From assembly GCA_040401995.1 (NCBI GenBank), contig JBBANM010000026.1:10516-74515 (forward strand): a stretch of 64,000 nt of DNA. Reading direction: 5' to 3'. The position numbers and the translations under genes were made by a program. The stretch is from Haliscomenobacter sp040401995. Lineage in GTDB: Bacteria > Bacteroidota > Bacteroidia > Chitinophagales > Saprospiraceae. Under the pieces are notes generated by a model, which was not told the DNA's origin, made no database searches, and saw nothing but the letters and a program-made list of their open reading frames with translations. Positions 60,792 to 64,000 of the stretch are shown here, piece after piece; position 1 is the stretch's first letter; each line of letters opens with the position of its first letter.

Positions 60792-61529
60792 ATGAGCACT
60801 ATAAAATACAACAAGTTAACGACTTTGATTTGGGGCTCGTTAATTTTTACGCTCAGTTGCGGAATTTCGGATCACGGAGTTAAGGAAAAAAACGACCAAC
60901 TTGCGCCAGTTGTGCCACTTCAGCGCCTAAAATACTTGGCTTTGGGCGACTCCTACACCATCGGACAAGGGGTTAAAATAGAAGACCGCTTTCCCAGCCA
61001 ATTGCGCGACAGCTTGGCGCGCTACCAATTTCAGGTCAAACCCATGCAGATCATTGCCCGTACTGGGTGGTCAACGGGGCAGTTGCTGGATGCCATTGAT
61101 GCTCAGCAAGCGGATACTGCCGTTTGGGATCTGGTAACCTTGCTCATAGGAGTAAACAACCAATACCGGGGATTGGGTTTAATGGCCTATCGCGCCGAAT
61201 TTTCGGAACTTTTGCTGCGTGCAGTGCGCTTGGCTGGTGGTCGCAAATCGCGGGTTTTTGTTTTGTCGATACCCGACTACGCAGTAACCCCTTACGGACA
61301 GCGCCTCATACCGGCTACCATTACCAGCGAAATTGATGCTTACAATGCTGCCAATCAAGAGATTACCGAAGCTGCGGGCGTGGCCTACATCGACATTACG
61401 CCAGCATCAAGGTCAGCTGCTGGAAATAGAAAATTAGTAGCCGAAGATGGACTATATCCATCCGGATTGATGTATCGGTCTTGGGTGCGTTTGTTGCTGC
61501 CGAATGTTGTTCGGGCTTTGCAACCCTAA
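60792..61529 (+). CDS. SGNH/GDSL hydrolase lipoprotein
   Basis: A 245-residue lipoprotein. The signal reads IWGSLIFTLSC, with the lipobox cysteine at ~23. The SGNH esterase blocks are visible: block I ALGDSYTIGQG, a block III-like LLIGVNNQYRG (Gly-x-Asn), and a C-terminal DGLYPSGLMY in place of the usual DxxHP motif, so His is replaced by Tyr-Pro context. The alternative upstream starts at 60759 and 60768 would overlap the divergent gene. It may be an acyl-esterase, but the altered final motif lowers certainty about activity. Confidence 0.82.
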   Translation: MSTIKYNKLTTLIWGSLIFTLSCGISDHGVKEKNDQLAPVVPLQRLKYLALGDSYTIGQGVKIEDRFPSQLRDSLARYQFQVKPMQIIARTGWSTGQLLDAIDAQQADTAVWDLVTLLIGVNNQYRGLGLMAYRAEFSELLLRAVRLAGGRKSRVFVLSIPDYAVTPYGQRLIPATITSEIDAYNAANQEITEAAGVAYIDITPASRSAAGNRKLVAEDGLYPSGLMYRSWVRLLLPNVVRALQP

Positions 61530-61560
61530 GCGCAAAACCTATAATCTGTAATGGAGTTAC

Positions 61561-61619
61561 GGTTAGGGTATTTACGGTTACTAAACTTCAAAAGTTTAGT
61601 AACCGTAAATACCCTAACC
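61561..61619. repeat. 28-bp perfect hairpin between convergent genes
   Basis: GGTTAGGGTATTTACGGTTA continues to CTAAACTT (61561-61588) and is perfectly complementary to 61592-61619, leaving a three-base CAA loop. No T tract follows. It may act as a terminator or be an intact palindromic repeat. Confidence 0.75.
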
Positions 61620-61625
61620 TCATTA

Positions 61626-61997
61626 CTACTTTTTATGGAGCAAAAAACGGAACTCGTGATCGCGTAGGGTGGTAGAAAGCGTCAACGTGGTGTCGGTGAA
61701 ACCTTCAATCAAATAATCCGCTTCTAGCTCACTTTTACGCTGCAAAATTTTATCCTCTTGCTGCTCATAAGTTGCTTCAATATTGACGCCAATCAGGTTG
61801 GTGATCATTTTTCCATTGGGCTTAAATTCGAAGAAAAGCGCTTCCATGGATTCCGTCGGGCGATTATCGCGAAAAGCTTCTTTGATGTCCCAATGCCCAG
61901 CTAACTTATCGGGGCTAATTACCGGCGTGCCGCTACAAGCGCACAAAAACAGGGCTAAACAAAAGAAAGTGAGGGCAATACCTTGCATCCGTTTCAT
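61626..61997 (-). CDS. Lipocalin-like lipoprotein
   Basis: A 123-residue exported lipoprotein. The lipobox is LFLCAC with the acylated Cys at ~20. The body resembles lipocalin-like small proteins: KLAGHWDIKEAFRDNRPTES, FFEFKPNGKMITNLIG, and alternate strands ending TTLRDHEFRFLLHKK. Such proteins often form a closed barrel but the ligand is unknown. It is transcribed toward the 28-bp hairpin. Confidence 0.75.
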   Translation of the reverse strand: MKRMQGIALTFFCLALFLCACSGTPVISPDKLAGHWDIKEAFRDNRPTESMEALFFEFKPNGKMITNLIGVNIEATYEQQEDKILQRKSELEADYLIEGFTDTTLTLSTTLRDHEFRFLLHKK

Positions 61998-62118
61998 ATC
62001 GAAAGGGTGGATTTTTGCCGCAAAGGTATTAAATTTTTAGGAAAAAAATTCAATACCAGGAGATTGAGGGAGAAAAGGGGGAAATGGCACTCATTTTTTT
62101 ATAATTAGTACTAAAATT

Positions 62119-62158
62119 AAAAGAGCTTCTAGGTCATTACAAACCCAGAAGCTCTTTT
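62119..62158 (-). terminator. Terminator downstream of the DUF2911 gene
   Basis: AAAAGAGCTTCTAGG and CCCAGAAGCTCTTTT form a 15-bp stem with one mismatch and a ten-base loop, with T-rich sequence on both flanks, so it can work on either strand. Confidence 0.85.
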
Positions 62159-62194
62159 GAACTACGTATAAATCCTAGCGGGAATCGCTTAGAT

Positions 62195-62728
62195 TTACTT
62201 ATCTTGCTTCACCGTGAAAGAGAAATTAGCCAACTCCCAAGCGAAGTCAACCACGCCTTTGTCGCTGATATCAAACTTCAAACGCTCAACGGATTCTTTA
62301 TTTTTGCCAGGCTTCAAATTGATCCGCAACACATCTGTCTCTTTTTTGTAATTGTAAGCGCCCCATTGGTTGGCTTCTTTGTTGATGATCAACACCCATT
62401 CTTTTTCGCCAGGAATGGTGAACAATGAATATTTCCCAGCAGCCAATTTCTGACCTTCCAAAGTGATGTTTTTGTTTACTTCGAAAGTAGTGGCCTCGTT
62501 GGCGCCAGTACGCCATACTTTGCCGTATGCTTCCAAGCCGCCAAAGATTTTACGGCCTTTTACCGCCGGAGAGCTGTAGTTGATGGTGATGGTCAAATCG
62601 CCAATCTGCTTAGTGGCAGTCATTGCTGGACTTGGGCGTGGTGCCTTGTCATTCTGAGCAGTAAGTACATTGACAGTAAAGAACGCCGCCAACAAAGAGA
62701 GCGTCAAAAGGATGTTTTTAAAACGCAT
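62195..62728 (-). CDS. DUF2911 exported protein
   Basis: A 177-residue exported protein with a signal peptide (1-24, ending VLTAQ). The rest matches DUF2911: ITINYSSPAVKGRKIFGGLE, VWRTGANEATTFEVNKNI, GKYSLFTIPGEKEWVLIINK and a final VDFAWELANFSFTVKQDK. The family is common in Bacteroidota and of unknown function. It ends near a strong terminator at 62119-62158. Confidence 0.9.
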   Translation of the reverse strand: MRFKNILLTLSLLAAFFTVNVLTAQNDKAPRPSPAMTATKQIGDLTITINYSSPAVKGRKIFGGLEAYGKVWRTGANEATTFEVNKNITLEGQKLAAGKYSLFTIPGEKEWVLIINKEANQWGAYNYKKETDVLRINLKPGKNKESVERLKFDISDKGVVDFAWELANFSFTVKQDK

Positions 62729-62831
62729 AAGTTTTGAATTTAAGGAACAATTGATAAGTGTATTGAAAACAATAACAATTCAGTATTGAAGTGGTTGCGT
62801 TGACACCTGGTTTGTAACCTGTTTTGTCGAT

Positions 62832-63794
62832 TTACGACGAATTTTTCACGTTAGACGCCGCCCGTCGCAATCGATCGTTGATGGCTCTGCCCAGGTCTTT
62901 TTCAGGTAGCAATTCCGCTAAGATAACGTCAATATCCAGCTGATCAAGATACCGCATCGCAGAAAAAAGCTTTTGCGCGGCTTCCGCGAAATTCCCATTG
63001 GGTGATAAAGTGACTTGCTGCTCCGCTGGAAGGGTTGTATACTGGCGCGAAAAAGACAAGATACCTACTTTTTTCCCCACCCATTCCTCCAGCATTTCGG
63101 GAATATTTCCCAATACCAAAGGAATACGCGGCGCATAATGACTTTTGAGCATACCCGGCGCTTGAGGATTGGAACTCGAAACGGCCAACACCTCCACGGG
63201 ACCAATAATGTTTTCTAGGGTTTCAATGGCCAAACCGCCTTTGCGGTAAACAGTAGGTTTGCCGTTGGGGAAACCAATAATGGTGCTTTCAACGCCCACT
63301 ATACAAGCCCCGCCATCCAGAATGTAGGGGATTTTATCGCCCAATTGTTGGGCCACGTGCGCGGCAGTAGTAGGGCTGATATAACCAAAAGGGTTGGCAC
63401 TGGGCGCGGCCAATGGAAAATCCAGCACTTGCAAAAGTTCATGCGTAAGCGGGTGCGCCGGCGCCCGCAAACCTACCCACGGGGAACCTGCTGTAATGAG
63501 ATCGGGTATCGATTCCCTGCGTTCCAACAACAGCGTTAACGGGCCCGGCATAAAATGACGCGCCAATTCATAAGCAGTGTCGGGTATGTTTTTTACATAG
63601 ACTGCTAAGCTCTGAAAATCAGCCCCATGTACAATCAAAGGGTCAAAAAATGGTCGTTCTTTGACCGCAAATATCTTTACAATGGCCGAATTGCTGAGGG
63701 CATTACCGGCCAGTCCGTACACCGTTTCGGTGGGAATGGCTACCACCTCGTCGGCTTCCAATAATCGCTTTGCGGTTTGGATGTTTGTTTCCAT
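62832..63794 (-). CDS. tsaC: L-threonylcarbamoyladenylate synthase (Sua5 type)
   Basis: Makes threonylcarbamoyl-AMP for the t6A37 modification of ANN-decoding tRNAs. The 320-residue product has the YrdC-like domain (IPTETVYGLAGNA at ~22-34, KERPFFDPLIVHG, SANPFGYISPTTAAHV, PYILDGGACIVGVESTIIGF) plus the C-terminal Sua5 extension (~210-320, ending LPEKDLGRAINDRLRRAA). The ATG at 63794 is preferred over an in-frame TTG nine bases upstream. The remainder of the window to 64000 holds no gene that I can support. Confidence 0.95.
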   Translation of the reverse strand: METNIQTAKRLLEADEVVAIPTETVYGLAGNALSNSAIVKIFAVKERPFFDPLIVHGADFQSLAVYVKNIPDTAYELARHFMPGPLTLLLERRESIPDLITAGSPWVGLRAPAHPLTHELLQVLDFPLAAPSANPFGYISPTTAAHVAQQLGDKIPYILDGGACIVGVESTIIGFPNGKPTVYRKGGLAIETLENIIGPVEVLAVSSSNPQAPGMLKSHYAPRIPLVLGNIPEMLEEWVGKKVGILSFSRQYTTLPAEQQVTLSPNGNFAEAAQKLFSAMRYLDQLDIDVILAELLPEKDLGRAINDRLRRAASNVKNSS

Positions 63795-64000
63795 GGGGGG
63801 CAAAAATACGATTTTGCGCTTGGTTTAGGAACAGGCGAATAATAAAGGTAAATTTTAGTACTGCCAATTGACCATCTCTTAGGACAAACGAAAGAAAATA
63901 TCCAAATTAAAATTGGATAAGAAATACCCTAAAATGACAAGTAATAGCTTCGATCTAGCACCTCAGGAGCTATGGCACGGGCCTTATTGAAATCCCGATT

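Noticed and set aside
1..64000. tRNA and rRNA genes
   Set aside because: No cloverleaf-like sequence with a T-arm GTTCRANNC context, and no rRNA sequence, was seen by eye; absence is not proven without a scan.

Overview
The window looks like a chromosome segment of a Bacteroidota bacterium, most likely from the Saprospiria (Haliscomenobacter/Lewinella-like). That placement is inferred from gene content: two proteins with the gliding-motility type C-terminal sorting domain of the type IX secretion system, a TonB receptor behind a TPP riboswitch, DUF3276/PUR and DUF2911 proteins, and no obvious Shine-Dalgarno sites. Intergenic DNA is full of short palindromic, MITE-like repeats of several families.

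Layout. 0-12.4 kb (minus strand): ribE, a type B-sorted secreted protein, small exported proteins, rfbD and rfbC behind der, era, and a two-gene set made of an effector-associated-domain (EAD11-like) membrane protein plus an exported partner. 12.5-21.2 kb (plus strand): a diversity-generating retroelement (DGR). 21.6-28.9 kb: a hypothetical protein, a NadR-like kinase, a membrane acyltransferase, a TPP-riboswitch-controlled TonB receptor and a beta-barrel protein. 29.4-36.4 kb: one 2314-residue repeat protein. 36.4-44.3 kb: MarC, small enzymes, a DegP-like protease, a BatA/VWA-like membrane protein. 44.7-50.7 kb: a DUF1549/DUF1553, DUF1501 and DUF2231/cytochrome gene set. 51.2-57.5 kb: an L-fucose operon (FucP, mutarotase, diketo-deoxyfuconate hydrolase, fuconolactonase) and a multi-domain PQQ-type dehydrogenase. 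57.6-63.8 kb: PUR protein, ABC exporter, SGNH lipoprotein, lipocalin-like lipoprotein, DUF2911 protein and Sua5/TsaC.

The DGR is the most notable system. It contains an HRDC-domain accessory gene, a DGR-type reverse transcriptase, a 126-nt template repeat (TR, 19346-19471) and three variable repeats (VRs), one at the 3' end of each of three target genes. The targets encode secreted proteins with an intact trypsin-like triad followed by an FGE/C-type-lectin-fold domain. Compared by eye with the TR, the VRs carry 17, 21 and 22 substitutions at template adenines; only two other changes exist, both in VR3. The 31 template adenines before the invariant tail fall in 18 codons, none of which can become a stop by adenine mutation. 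A fourth paralogue, first in the cluster, has the same architecture but no VR. Features I do not recognise from described DGRs are a 25-nt motif present downstream of every VR and, in inverted orientation, directly downstream of the TR; a 71-nt foldable element behind each VR with compensatory changes; and a 52/53-bp tandem array between the RT and the TR. The neighbouring EAD11-like gene suggests a link to the diversifying conflict systems described by Aravind and colleagues, but this is inference.
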